Positions 9,234 through 19,884 of a stretch of DNA of 19,884 nt are shown one piece after another (position 1 is the first letter of the stretch; each line of letters begins with the position of its first letter). A model generated the notes under the pieces. It saw only the letters and a list, made by a program, of their open reading frames with translations. It ran no database searches and was not told the DNA's origin. This stretch comes from Ophiostoma sp. CBS 140.51. Its lineage: Eukaryota; Ascomycota; Sordariomycetes; Ophiostomatales; Ophiostomataceae. A program made the translations under genes and the position numbers. Location: contig JANSLP010000468.1 in assembly GCA_029298735.1 (NCBI GenBank), positions 1 through 19,884 of the forward strand, given 5' to 3'.

Positions 9234-9897
9234 GCCTTACGATGGACAAATGTTGTCTCCTAACACATGGTTCATACGGTCCCAAGCCGCGGACGACCCC
9301 ACCTCGGTTGTTGTCCAGATAATACCCCCAAGCGACGTCCAACCACGTCGATGCCCGTTGGCAGCCGGACAAGCCGCCGACCCTGTTGTCACTGTCCTGT
9401 CATCTGCCAGTATGCAGCTTTTGCCGGTTTTTTTTGTTGTTTTGAAGCGAAGAGAGGAATACTACCCCACATGTTGACGTTGGTTTCTTGTTTATGGCGT
9501 CTAGTCCTGTTTACCTGTCATTCTGCTCTGTTATGTTCTTTGGGATTACTGCATTTGTTCATTTGGTCATTTATGTTTGGCGGATGCCACCATCGGTAGA
9601 GCTACTTGTATCTACAACAGTCATTTTCTTTCATTTACCCGAGTGTGATAATTGTTCGTGTCCCTGCAACGGCTGTACAGCCGAAGGTGATCCGCCCAGA
9701 CGAGATGATGCAGCATCCGACTGTCCAAAGTGTGGAAGTCTCTCATTCGTGGTGATCGGAGGCGTCATTCAGAAAAGCCGAACTCTTCAAGCCGAGTGTT
9801 CTAATAATCATACAAAACAAAGACCAAACGAGACGCTCAAAAACAACATGAAAAATTCCCAGTCCCCCAATCCAACTTTACAACCCCCAAACATCCC
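9234..9897. other. Convergent intergenic region (two 3' UTRs)
   Basis: This 664-base gap separates two gene ends that face each other, so it should hold both 3' untranslated regions and terminators. A plus-strand open frame (9488-9934) crosses it and encodes a local cysteine cluster at about 9640-9740, but it runs into the opposite coding sequence and has no good start, so I do not call it a gene. No clear AATAAA was found at the expected places. Confidence 0.55.
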
Positions 9898-10512
9898 TTA
9901 CAATGTTTCCGCAGCCTTGTCCAAGCGGCTCTGAATCTCCACCCGCAGACCAAGCAGGTCATGCTCTTCGCCTTCCATCTCGAGACCACGGCGCACCCAT
10001 TCTTGCGCCTCCTCTAGCCGGCCCATCTCCAGCAGGCACTTTCCGCGCCGCCACCATGCCTTGGCGTTGCCAGTCTTCTTAGCTTCGACGCTCGCCTCCG
10101 CATCCACAGCGCCCTCGGGCCAGTTTTGTGTTGCCATGTGTGCCTGTGCCCGGTTGGCGTACAGAGTCGCAACTTCCTCATGCACCAGTTGTGGCGGCTC
10201 CCACACGGGGCGCGTCAGTGCCATTTGCAGTCCGAGTGTGTAGAACTTGATGGCCTCGGCGTAACGGCCCTTGCGGAAGTCAGCATTGCCCGAATCGCGG
10301 AGCTTATTGACGTTGGCAGTGCGCTTGGGGTTGACTGGGATTGGCGGTGGGGGAACGGGTGCGCCGCCCTCGATGTTTTGCAGAGTTCGGTGCAATGTGT
10401 TCAGGGCAGTGAGCTCGTTGTCTAGAGCACGAGTAGGCTCGATGCTGCTCAGCTCCTTCGTCTTGGGGTCCATCCGTAGAGGATAGAAGGTAAAGGTGTC
10501 GAGTTCGGACAT
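9898..10512 (-). CDS. SEC72: Sec72-like TPR protein, ER post-translational translocation subunit
   Basis: Single-exon 204-aa protein. In yeast, Sec72 is a cytosolic, ER-associated part of the Sec62/Sec63 complex. It helps post-translational import of secretory proteins through Sec61, and its TPR domain docks cytosolic Hsp70. In the sequence, residues 1-50 form an acidic/hydrophobic N-terminal part, and 52-62 are proline-rich. Three TPR-like helix pairs follow at about 69-102, 112-146 and 147-180, with the typical small residues and aromatics (GNADFRKGRYAEAIKFY; LYANRAQAH; AWWRRGKCLLEMGRLEEA). There is no signal peptide or membrane segment, as expected. Length and layout (N-terminal arm, Pro-rich hinge, TPR tail) fit fungal Sec72. 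It is convergent with the upstream gene. The main alternative is another small TPR co-chaperone. The TPR assignment is sure; the Sec72 identity is likely. Confidence 0.82.
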   Translation of the reverse strand: MSELDTFTFYPLRMDPKTKELSSIEPTRALDNELTALNTLHRTLQNIEGGAPVPPPPIPVNPKRTANVNKLRDSGNADFRKGRYAEAIKFYTLGLQMALTRPVWEPPQLVHEEVATLYANRAQAHMATQNWPEGAVDAEASVEAKKTGNAKAWWRRGKCLLEMGRLEEAQEWVRRGLEMEGEEHDLLGLRVEIQSRLDKAAETL

Positions 10513-11645
10513 GATGGCGAGAAATTGTAGGTATGGATGGAAAAACGATGCGCCTTGGTTGGGAAAAAGAAAAATAGAGGACGTTTCTCGAAGGATTCAA
10601 GTGTGCCGCACGCAGAATGAGGCCAACGGAGTAGTGTCGTGGGTATTGTAGAGCTGTGTGGCTGCGTCAGTCGCTTTGTTGATATATTTTGAGAACACAA
10701 GGTGCATTACGGTCGTGATGTCGGTGGGGAAGCCGAGAGTCGTGGGACGGATTCGGAGGACAGATGCACACCAAAAGAAGCCAGCTGTGAACAGCGATGA
10801 CCCACTTTTCTTAACACCAGTTGTTATCATAACCCTGATATATGCATATCAGCTCGATATGCTTAAATCCGAACAGCCGCCACTTAACGCCTGATATTAT
10901 CGTCAACTTTGGCGTGTTTTTCCACTTGACGTCTTTGACCAGAGTTAATTTACCCTCTTTCACAATTGCTTGTGAAACTCGAGAAACATGAGATTATAAT
11001 CCTAATCAAAGCTAAGCGCAAGGCTGTAGGATTCATGTTTATTACTAGGAAATATCGAGGCGAAATTTGTTTCATTACCATGCCCCGGGTTTCTCTATTT
11101 TTTTGTTGACTAAGTCAGTCGCCGACAATACCTTGCGCTCTGTAGGATGGTAACGTGCAATATGAAGTGAAGAAGAGCACGCCTTGATATGGCGTACCGA
11201 GTTACAAACAAAATCGCCATACTATATAGCGTGGGGCCCAAGGCGTATATGTAAATGGGAGTTTAATAAAAAAAAGAAAGAAAAAGGAAAAGAGAAAAGG
11301 AAAGAAAAACATAAAGAAAATAAGATTGTCAGCAATGTTGATGTGTATCTGACAAATTGAAGAGGAGAAAGGCGCAAAAAGAAAATCCCAAAAACCACTG
11401 CAGGGTACACATGCCAGTGCCAGTGCCAGTGCATCAGTGCAGAAAGAAGACAACAATAAATCAATAAAGTGTGTATCGTCTGGACATTGTAAATACCAGC
11501 CGTTATGTTTGGAATTCGTAAGGGCGAAGGAGCGAGACCGAAAACAGCGGCATAAAGCATAAAAAAGGGGAATTTCGTATATTGCAGGATATCGTGTTTT
11601 GTAATACGGAGCATGTCCGTGGTGCGGTACGATGGCAACTACCTT
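10513..11645. other. Intergenic region between Sec72-like gene and regulator gene
   Basis: This 1.1-kb stretch holds the promoter side of the Sec72-like gene (right of 10512) and the 3' side of the regulator (left of 11646). No gene is supported. It contains an inverted repeat at 10835-10852 (CTGATAT and ATATCAG around ATGC), a palindrome GATTATAATC at 10992-11001, an A/G-rich tract at about 11264-11322 and three GCCAGT units at 11413-11430. Confidence 0.55.
11413..11430 (+). repeat. (GCCAGT)3 hexanucleotide repeat
   Basis: Three perfect GCCAGT units in tandem, followed by an imperfect GCATCAGT. They lie downstream of the regulator gene in non-coding DNA. Confidence 0.8.
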
Positions 11646-14600
11646 TCAGATAGTCTCTTCGGGCCCTTCCTGGGGCCCGCGTTTATAAATGTCGCGAATT
11701 AGCCAGCCTTTCATATACATTTGGCAAACAAAATACAGCGGATGCTCAAAGCATTCGCGATAACGCTCAGTGTCCATCATGGTTGCTAGAAGGAAATGTC
11801 AGTACATCTGCCCGTCCAAGGTAATAATTTTAGAGGTGTCAGAAGGAGCGTACCCAAGTCGACCATTTTCCGCCAATGCGCAGTGACCAAATTACACTGG
11901 CTTTGGTAAAGATGGACCTTTTTCTTCCCCTTCCCCTTCGCTGATTCGATCTCAAGGCGTGGCTTTTGCGGTGGCTCGACGATCTTGCAAAATATATCCC
12001 ACCCATCATCCAGGGGATCCATTGTACGGTAATAGTGCCAGTAGCATAGAATGATATTGGCGCCGAACTGGAGCTCGCCAACAAACTCGGGAAGCGAATA
12101 CTTTTGCTACACGGAACATTTCACGATCAGCATCTGCATGTCAGTGTATCTGGCCACGGAGAGTAGGTCTGCATACCTTGAGCCAATTCTCCTGGGCATG
12201 GCGGCGGCGGTCCTGGCAAGAGAAGGACACCTCTGCAAGTAGAATAAAGGTGCAAACATAAAGCATGAACCAGTTGTCTGGGTTGCCCGTGCGAAAGAAC
12301 TTTTCAAATTCGGGAATAAGGTCCTGCGTCAAAGGTCGTAAGAACCGAGATACCATGATCGAGTCGCACTGTGCGGTGATCATCCGGGGAACTGAAATCT
12401 TCTCTGCGAGCGGATAGTCGGGGTCATTGACGGGCAAGCATCCGAGTTTTTCGGGTCCGCTGATATAGGAAGAACCTGTCGTGAACCCTATCATACATTT
12501 AGTCAGTGGACAATGTATATATTGTTAACATATAGAAAGGGATATGCAACTTACGAACACAGAACCAAAGCTTAATGAACTTTTGCATAAACAGCTTTTC
12601 CACGTCTCCTTCCTATTTCAAGTCAGTATATGCTCAACCGGGAAGATTTTGTTACATAGTTTGGCGAAAGACTTCTCAGCCAACTCAACATTGCAAGTAA
12701 CATAAAAGGGCGGATTGTGTAACCCATACCGGAAGGCTGTGGTAGTGCGCAATGGCTGATTCGTAGTGGTCTCTGATGGCAGGGTGGGAGAACTTGGCGA
12801 CATGGCCCATCGCATGTATTGCATTTTGGTAGAAATACTCCCTAAAAATCTCTACTGTGGCGTTGGCATCGGCAAGAGCATATGCAGGAAGCTGGATAAA
12901 TCGCTTTTCGATCCGGGTAGTGCCGTCTTCGAGGACGATACGTTTGATCCATTTTCTTGTAAGGACGTCGCCATCAATAGGCTTGAAGCCACGAACTCGA
13001 AACTTGACGGGTATATCGCACAGGTCGTATCTGTGCATGTGGCTACTGTAAAAGAGCTTCATCTCGATTTCGTGGGTTTTGATCTCCGTCCAATCGCCGA
13101 CATCTTGAACAGCGGTTCCATCCCACCGGCGTGTGAGGCCAAGTCCGCCAGAACGGTACGTTGTCATTGCAACCATTCGCCAGCGGACGCATCTGATTTC
13201 GTGGAGAACTTTTTTCGAGTTGTTGGAAACTTGCTCACAGGTCAAGCAGGGGTGGAAGGGTCCGAGTGGTGATGGGATACACTAGATAAGACACAGTCAG
13301 ATTGTAGTCCAGCTGCTCCAAGATTTTGATATTGATATTGGACCTACGCGGACACGCTGACTCTTGCATCGGAGGCACGCGCCGATGGCACGGGTTTGGC
13401 TCGTCTCGTTGCGTTGGTCAACAGAGAAAGTGCTTCGCGAACGGCGTTCTTGCGTTCGTTGGTTGCTATTAGACTCCTCTCGTGGGGCGTTGGGAGCAAC
13501 TTGGATCTCGTTTCCAGTCTTGGCGGTAGGCGGTGACCCTTTCCTGGACAACCAATCGCCGTTTGGAGGGATATCAGATGGGCGACTAAAGACATTTCTG
13601 GGAGCAGTACTCAACGCAGCACTTGGGACGGAACTTGATTGAGTACTATGTTGAACGCGATTGTCGCTCCCCGGACGGGCCGGGACCTCTGCCGGTCTGA
13701 TCGATGGAGTCTGGTCAACTGGGTGAAGAATGCTGTGGAGAGGCGCGGCTGGTGAGAATGAAGAAATAGGTCGTGGCGGTTGCGATGCGGCTTGTTGTGT
13801 ATTGGTGCTATCGCCATGACGAGACCTCGTCCAGGCTCCGAACGCAGGTGAAAATGTACCACGGCCAAGATCAGTATGGGTTTGGGAGTAGGAGGCTCTC
13901 CCAACATCTTGCTGAAAGTGCCGAATCACTGCGTCGGCAGTAAATGGTGTGTTGGGTTCTAGTTCGGCGAGAGCTGTTGATGGTGCGTTCTGTACGGCGA
14001 TGGGCGGAGTGGCCCGGAATCCATCCACGATATTAGTAAGACTGCCGGGGGCGTGTCTTGCGCTGTTCGTGTTGTCGTTATTTGGTGCTGGCCCGCGATG
14101 CGCGGGAGGGAATGGGGCCGCAAATCCGTTGGTGCTTCCGGCATACTGGTGTCCTGTACCAAATGTCGGTGTGGATGTTGAGCTGGCTGTACTGTTCTGG
14201 TCCGAAGCACGCATCTGGGCATAAGCAGGCCGGCCGTCTTCGCCTCGGGAGCTGTTGCTGCTGGCGCTGGGAGACGACGTTCGGGGGACGCCAGTAGAAT
14301 AGGCAGAGTCTCGCCGGGAATACGGACTACCTAGGTGAGGTGAGGCCAAGGGCGGCGAGGGAAATGAGGCTGATCGACCTTGGGGCCCCCATCCAGAGGG
14401 TATTGCATCTGATGCTGGGTTGTATGGCTGCTGGGGCCGTAGTATTGAGGCGGGAAATCGTTGCGAAGCATGTTCTGCGGGCCGTGATGCCATATATCCA
14501 GATGTGCTGCTAGGATCGGCAAAGTAGGCCACTGGGGGACCCTGGGTAGATGTACTGGGGGGCACTGACTGTATGTTAGAAGGGCCCTGCGGATTGCCGT

Positions 14601-15136
14601 GCGCGTGATGGTTTCCGTCAGTGCTGTGTCCATCCAGCCTTGTTCTCTTGTTGTTGGATCCACTGCTGATAGAGCGGCGTCGAGCCCGTAAACTGTCCGC
14701 GACCTGGATATATGTGTTAGGGTCTATTCGATTCTGTGCGCTTGCCGCGGCGTTCAGATCGCGGCACTGAAAAAGCGACTGGATCATGGCGAGGCTATGA
14801 AGCATGACACTGCTGCGTTGTAAGATATGGGGGCATCCGCGACCGAGGTATGGTGACACGAAAAGGCCAAAGGCACAAGGCTGTAAGATATCCACAGACG
14901 TGCCACCATACAAATTACGGAATATATTCCGACAGAACAGAAGGGGTTGCAGAAGACAAACAGAAAAAGCCAAGTGGCAGCCGCTGCACATGCACGGCAA
15001 GTGCGGTACAGATATGACCAAGGAAGGGGCAAAGGAGGCGCGAGGCAGTGTGAAGAAAAGAGCGAACCAGGCACATTCACTTCAAGTTGCTAGTACTCAC
15101 ATCTTTGTTAGACACGGAAGGCGCGCCGTGTTCCAT
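11646..15136 (-). CDS. Zn2Cys6-type fungal transcription factor, about 922 aa, six introns
   Basis: Exons on the minus strand: 15136-15101, 14766-13348, 13281-12730, 12612-12555, 12487-12177, 12106-11854, 11785-11646. All joins keep frame. The later introns (66, 117, 67, 70 and 68 nt) have GT...AG ends, and most have a clear CTGAC branch. The encoded protein is about 922 aa. Residues about 25-465 are low complexity, rich in Ser, Pro, Gln and Asn. The zinc cluster is C476-x2-C479-x6-C486-x10-C497-x2-C500-x15-C516, split by an intron just before C486. The remaining 400 residues look folded (helical, with many aromatics) and resemble the C-terminal part of a fungal family that carries this variant cluster. 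I see no target pathway. The last-but-one exon may instead start at 12100. The first exon (12 codons) is inferred; alternative starts are ATGs at 14805 or 14787. The factor is expected to be nuclear and DNA-binding. Confidence 0.87.
14767..15100 (-). other. Predicted first intron of the regulator gene (334 nt)
   Basis: Minus-strand donor GTGAGT at 15100 and acceptor CTTTTTCAG ending at 14767. It joins a 12-codon first exon (ATG at 15136) in phase 0 to the codon for Cys13. It is longer than the other introns of the gene, as first introns often are. If it is not spliced, translation would start at 14805 or 14787 inside it. Confidence 0.6.
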
Positions 15137-16415
15137 TTGTGCAGCGTGTTCCGTAGGCCGCAGACCGTCACTTGTTTGTTAGCTCCCAGTCCTATCATAA
15201 CGGCGGTCCTTTTCATTATCTTGTTTTGGAAATTCGCATCTCACCGAGCTCCTACTCCCGGCAAGCGCATCTAGGGCTTCGTCAAGCAAGGCTGAGATGG
15301 CTGGCCAGGTTTGAGGCGTCGTGGCGGCACACTATTATGTGTCAGGGTTTCACGGCCGCCAAAGGATCACGAGCTTCCGCTGGCGGGCAACGACAGCAGC
15401 AGCAACACCCACGCTTCCTCGTCGAAAAAAAGCAGCCCAGAGGCACGAGATCGAGCTGTCCTCTCGTTTGGTCAGCAAAAACATGAACTGGCGATACTTT
15501 GTAGAGAGAGGTAAAGTCCCGACAAATCAGAAAATGAAGGCGGGGCCGGAGAGGTCGACAGTCTGAGACAAGACAGGGGAAAAAATGGAACGATGGTGTT
15601 GACCAGAATTGAAGGATGGGGATACAGGTTGGTCAGGAAGTGGTCAAGGCGCCCCCAAGAAACTCTCAAAATCGAACAGGGATGGGGGGGAGACAAAAGA
15701 GTGACAGGGCCACTAACCTTTCATGTGTTGTTTCCACGCCCCGTTGCATCCGCTCACGTCCCGCCCTTCTCGCTTTGCGCGCAGAGTACACGTACTCCGT
15801 CCACCGACAACGAAAACGCAGAGACAGCGCTTAACACCGTCGACGCGCGCGAGTATCTCACTCTACCGAACTTGAGTCAGTCCGTGACATCAAAAAAAGC
15901 TGGAGATACCGACGAGCACGAACGCCGCCTTGCACACGGCTGCATCTTCGCACTCACCCGTAACAGTAGACGCTGTTTTCGGTGTTGTGCTCCCCACCGT
16001 GTCTGACAGGCTGATAACTCAGAAGAAACAGAGGGGCAGTGTACGCGAAGTCGCTTCACTGCTCGATTTCACTATCTGTCTCCAGAGTTCGATTCGTTCG
16101 CTGTCTCAAGTTTGGATGACAATTTGTGAGAATAGTTGTAGTGTGAGAGAGAAGCAGAAGAATAGAAGGGCAAGAGAACAGAAGAACAGGGTGGGTGAGT
16201 AGAATAGAAATGAAAGAGAAAGTGAGAAAGGAAAGGGGACTCGACGTAAGCACAAAAGCAAGCGTCGGTTTGTGCCGAAGCAATGGAAAATGAAAGTGCC
16301 AACGAAAGCAACCGTGAAAAGGCGAAGAGAGGTTCTCTAGACGACAATGGTGAAAGAAAGCGGTCTGGGAAGTCCGCGGGGGACTAAATGCAACAATAAA
16401 ATAAGGCGCATGCAA
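15137..16415 (-). promoter_or_regulatory. Long upstream region and probable 5' leader of the regulator gene
   Basis: Read on the minus strand, 16260-16141 is strongly pyrimidine-rich, with many CTT, TTCT and CTCT runs, as in fungal transcription start regions. If transcription starts near there, the leader is about 1 kb. Minus-strand donor-like sites (GTGAGT near 15957, GTTAGT near 15716) suggest that introns may lie in the leader. Short open frames occur but none shows a domain. Confidence 0.35.
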
Positions 16416-19160
16416 AGCTCACTGGCTCTTGATGTGCTAGCATTCCAAGGATGTGCGTTTCGCTGCCGGTGTTGCGCCCTGCCGAGACTGTATGGAAGAC
16501 GATTGGGACGGTATTTGGCGACAAGTGAGAAAAAAAAGTCCGAGGGACGGTGAGGCCGGGCCACTTTAGTAGACAAGGGCTGTGCGGTGGGAGCCGTGGA
16601 GATCAAGGACCACAAGAAGCGAAGGCTGTGAGATGGAACGGAGGAGCCATTCACAACCAGGCTGAAATCAAAATTTTGATTTCGATAAGACAGACAGACA
16701 TGCACGGAGCATGTGGTGGTCCAAAGTCGAGTCTGTGGGGGGACTTCGATGCCGACAGAGATGTGTGTCTCACTCGCCGGCGGCTGTGCGATATCTGAAT
16801 GCTCAAAAAAGCCAAGCCTATGGTGACAAAGACAAGGCCGGACCATCGTCAAAATTCTCGAGAAACAAACGACAACGACAGCAGGCGATCAAGTCCCATG
16901 GTGCACGGGGCAAACAGTTCAAGCACAGAGCACGGAGCACATACCCACACCCCATGCCCAGGACCACCATGCAAGCAGAGAGAATGTACTCCGTACGACG
17001 TGTTGACAATAACAGATACTCCCACGGGAAGAAGCTTGGGCAGTTGGGAACAATAGCGGCCAACCAGAGTAAACGAGACGGCATGGCTAGTGGGGTTTTA
17101 AGCGACAGGACTGGACCAGGCGGTGGGTGGATCTTGGGGCATTTAGTGTTGGACTGGATACAACGAGTGCGTCCCCTCACCGGTTTGCAAACATGGTTCC
17201 ACACAGACGGGCAAAGATGAGAGTGCGCGGCGCCATGAACAATTAGGCAACGACCTGCCCTGACCGGTTGGCGTTGTCGAGGTAAGCAGAGCTTTTGTCT
17301 GCGAGGCACGTCGGCGATTTATTTGAAGTTTGGAGGGGGAGGGGGGATCAACTTTCCGGTTGGGCTCTTGTGTCGACGGATCCATCTTGTCTTTGCCCCG
17401 AGGTCCCAGTTTTTATGGGGGTTCTATTTATTTATTTAGTTTAGCTTTACTACAGTCTTTTCTATCCTAGTTCTAGGCTTTATTCTTCGCCTACAAATAC
17501 AAGTTTGCGTGGAATTCGGTGCTCGTTTTATTTCTCTATTTTAACAGCCTGCTCTCCACGGGTCTGACTTCGGGTTAAAGCGTAGTGTGTGGAGGGAAGG
17601 CCGAAAGAGGGGAAATAGAAATAGTAATGACATATGGAGTACAGAACGGCTGTAGAGAAAATGTTTAAAACAATAAGGGCCTCAAAATAAGAGAAAGACT
17701 AAAAATGTGGAACATGAAAGGAAGGGAAAGGAATGAAAACAACGAACATAGAAAGAAGAATTGATAAAAAGAAAGAGAAAGGTGTGGCCGACAGCCCTCC
17801 CTGGCCGACATGGGTACAGGCGCCAGACGTGTCTCACCCCATGCAAAGCCGTTTGCAAACACCCAAGGGGGATGGGTCCGCACCTGGCGAGCTGCTAGAA
17901 TCATACGGCGGCTTGGAGTTCGACCAAGATCGGCTTTTATTTTACTTGAAATTCGAAGTCTCCATGGTACAATGTGTTGAGAAGTAGCCCTACATACGGG
18001 TACTAGTACGGCTGAGAAACAACAACAGAGCCGGCCCCTACCGCTCTCACCTTCCCAGTTGTTGTGCAAGGCTAGAGCTATGCATGTGGCGCTTGAATGG
18101 TGCGTCTAACTGGCCTGGTTGCGCTCCCCCACAAGCCTCATAGAAACTGCTTTACTCTGACGGGAATACGAGAGGCGAGACGAAACACGGGATTATTTCC
18201 TTGTCCGGATCATGGTTCCTGCGTTTTGTTTTTCTGTGTATGTTGGGATATGTACGGAGTGCGACGTATCTGTTCACGTGTTGTATGGTTTCTTTCTTTT
18301 TCTGCGTGTTTTTACTTGATTTTTGCTAGTAGTTGGATTTTTCAGCCAGCCACTGATCTGCTACAGCATCCACCTTCCAAAAAGCTACAACTGCAGCTCT
18401 CCTTGTGTTAAGTTTTTGTATTTTTCTAATTTGTTAATGGTATCTTACTTGGAGCAGCTATCTCACCTTGCATCCCTCTCGGGCTTCTTCTGTTATAACA
18501 AGGCTTTTTTGGTGTTTTACTGCTTGAATATTACACAACCCACGGCCAACCTGTGCACATTTGCTCCCATCATCTTTCTCCACCTACCCTGATCCGTGGG
18601 GGCAACGCTTGTTTCAACGCTGCACTTAACAACCACGCGGTATTTTGTATTGGTCTCTCACCGCCAGGCCAAAACCTGGCAAATTGCATATTTGGTCGGT
18701 GGACAGCTTATGTTCTTTCGGAGCCGGAAGACTTTATTACCAACATCGCATGGCACGACGCTCAAAGGATGCCATTTAGATGCAAGGCGACGACTTGGGA
18801 AGTTGCCTCATAGCTTTGACCACTCCCCACCCCGACTTAGCCCACAATACCGTACGCACCAATCCCTAAGTCCTGGTCCGGAAATACGTCCAGACCAGGC
18901 CCCAAAAAGAGGAACAGAGACGTGACAATTGGAAGGTTACCGACAGGAAATAAGATACAATCAAGCCCTAGTCCCATCCCGACCTTAACAGGCTGCTAAT
19001 GTGGTATCATAGCGCTGCCAATTCACAGTTTACGAGACGAGACAGTCTTTCGCTTCTGGTGTAGCGTGATAGTTGGGAGGGCCGAGCCGAATCAAACGAC
19101 ATTCTCAACCAGTGCTGAAGAACCAAAAGTTGGCACACCGGCCCAAGTGACGGCAACTCC

Positions 19161-19190
19161 GCGTACCACCTACCGAGGAGGTGGTAACGC
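19161..19190 (+). repeat. Strong hairpin (11 bp with one bulged A, 7-nt loop)
   Basis: Arm 19161-19171 (GCG TACCACCT) pairs with 19179-19190 (AGGTGGTA, bulged A at 19187, CGC). The loop is ACCGAGG. The stem has no mismatch apart from the bulge. No T-run follows, so it is not a bacterial-type terminator, and no tRNA fold fits the flanks. Confidence 0.75.
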
Positions 19191-19723
19191 GCTTGGTATC
19201 TATTCATTGAATATCATATGTAATACATCTTTGGTCCTGATACAGGCCCAGTCCGATCGTTCTGTGCGGCGAGTCTGGCCGCAAGTATGGTCTGTCCTAC
19301 GTATCCACAACCGCATTATTTTATCGACTTGCTCCGTCCCTTGCCCGTACTGAGGCCTCAAAATAGTACTTGTAACGATTCTCGTATGGAGTATGTACTT
19401 CACAACTACGTAAAAACCAATCTGGCTGTCAGGCCCAACTCTCTCTGTCAATTATCGAACCATTACTGGCTCCTCAACCCCCAGGTACGTTGTCAAACGC
19501 AGGACACCACTGCGGAATACCCTTATCCGGTCCTCCGCGCTGCTAGCTGCCTCTTCGACAACCCATCTAGTCACCTGCATCGTAGTTGCATTGCTGTTCA
19601 GTTCCAGACGCCCACCCCCGGCCAGAACGATGCTCAGAAACTAGCCCAGAACGCACAGTTACAGAAAAAGGCAAGAGACCGTTGGAGCTGAACAAGGGTG
19701 GAGCAGCCGCCCTAGCTCGTATC

Positions 19724-19830
19724 AAAAAAAAGAAAAAAGAAAAGAAAAAAGAAAAAAAGAACAAGAACAAGAAGAAAAGCGAAGAAAAGAAAGAGTAGGA
19801 AAGAAAAGAAAAGGAAAAGAGGGTAAAAGG
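19724..19830 (+). repeat. Purine-rich tract (107 nt, A/G with five pyrimidines)
   Basis: A run of A and G from 19724 to 19830, interrupted only by C at 19762, 19768 and 19780 and T at 19796 and 19824. The A-rich AAAAAG-type units are simple sequence. A plus-strand open frame through it reads as a Lys/Glu string and is not a credible gene. On the minus strand it is a pyrimidine tract and could belong to a promoter of a gene to the left or a leader region. Confidence 0.8.
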
Positions 19831-19884
19831 TAAAAATATTGTGCATGTGTACACAGATGGCCGATCCAAGACACGACGTTTAAA

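Larger units (their letters stand above)
16416..19884. other. Intergenic region, no supported gene
   Basis: About 3.5 kb in which I support no gene. Open frames up to 171 codons are present on both strands without recognisable domains, consistent introns or coding-like composition. The region includes an AT-rich stretch (about 17410-17560), several copies of a TACTCCGTA-like motif, a strong hairpin at 19161-19190 and a long purine tract at 19724-19830. A gene with many small exons, or one continuing beyond the window, could be missed. Confidence 0.5.

Noticed and set aside
16711..17220. 169-codon plus-strand open frame
   Set aside because: No domain, a mixed basic composition and no start context. 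A competing minus-strand frame of similar length overlaps it.
19586..19798. Lys/Glu-rich plus-strand open frame
   Set aside because: Most of it is a simple purine tract read as AAA, AAG and GAA codons.

Overview
The window looks like nuclear DNA of a filamentous ascomycete (Pezizomycotina), probably a sordariomycete. The evidence is short introns of about 67-117 nt with GTRNGY donors, CTGAC or GCTAAC branch sites and YAG acceptors, CACAATG-type start contexts, pyrimidine-rich leaders, and a zinc-cluster regulator of a type found only in fungi. I could not name the species. Genes are sparse: five protein-coding genes are supported, with long intergenic stretches between them.

Layout. 1-1880: no gene seen; it holds a 24-nt poly-G run and an (AC)10 microsatellite ahead of the first gene. 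1881-2363 (+): a 160-aa cysteine-rich protein. 2364-5104: no convincing gene. 5105-5831 (+): a 205-aa cysteine-rich protein with one intron, clearly a paralogue of the first. 5832-8801: no convincing gene; it includes an AT-rich island with inverted repeats (about 7733-7990) and the CT-rich leader of the next gene. 8802-9233 (+): a 117-aa helical protein of unknown function with one 78-nt intron. 9898-10512 (-): a TPR protein that fits fungal Sec72, an ER post-translational translocation subunit, convergent with the previous gene. 11646-15136 (-): a six-intron gene for a Zn2Cys6-type transcription factor of about 922 aa with its zinc cluster in mid-protein. 15137-19884: no convincing gene; it holds the CT-rich upstream region of the regulator, a strong hairpin and a 107-nt near-pure purine tract.

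The most interesting item is the pair of cysteine-rich genes. Both place cysteines at exactly residues 2, 11 and 21 with a His at 13. Both share a C-terminal module with the spacing CPL-x2-C-x-F-x6-W-x-CC-x-C-x2-G-x-N-x2-G-x-C ... C-x-H-x-CC-x2-C. Their Ser/Lys low-complexity segment lies in different places: between the two modules in the first protein, and in a C-terminal tail encoded by a separate exon in the second. They look like an uncharacterised, probably metal-binding, intracellular family that has duplicated locally. The other genes are housekeeping or regulatory and show no evident functional link to the pair. A degenerate motif close to TACTCCGTA recurs about ten times, only between genes.
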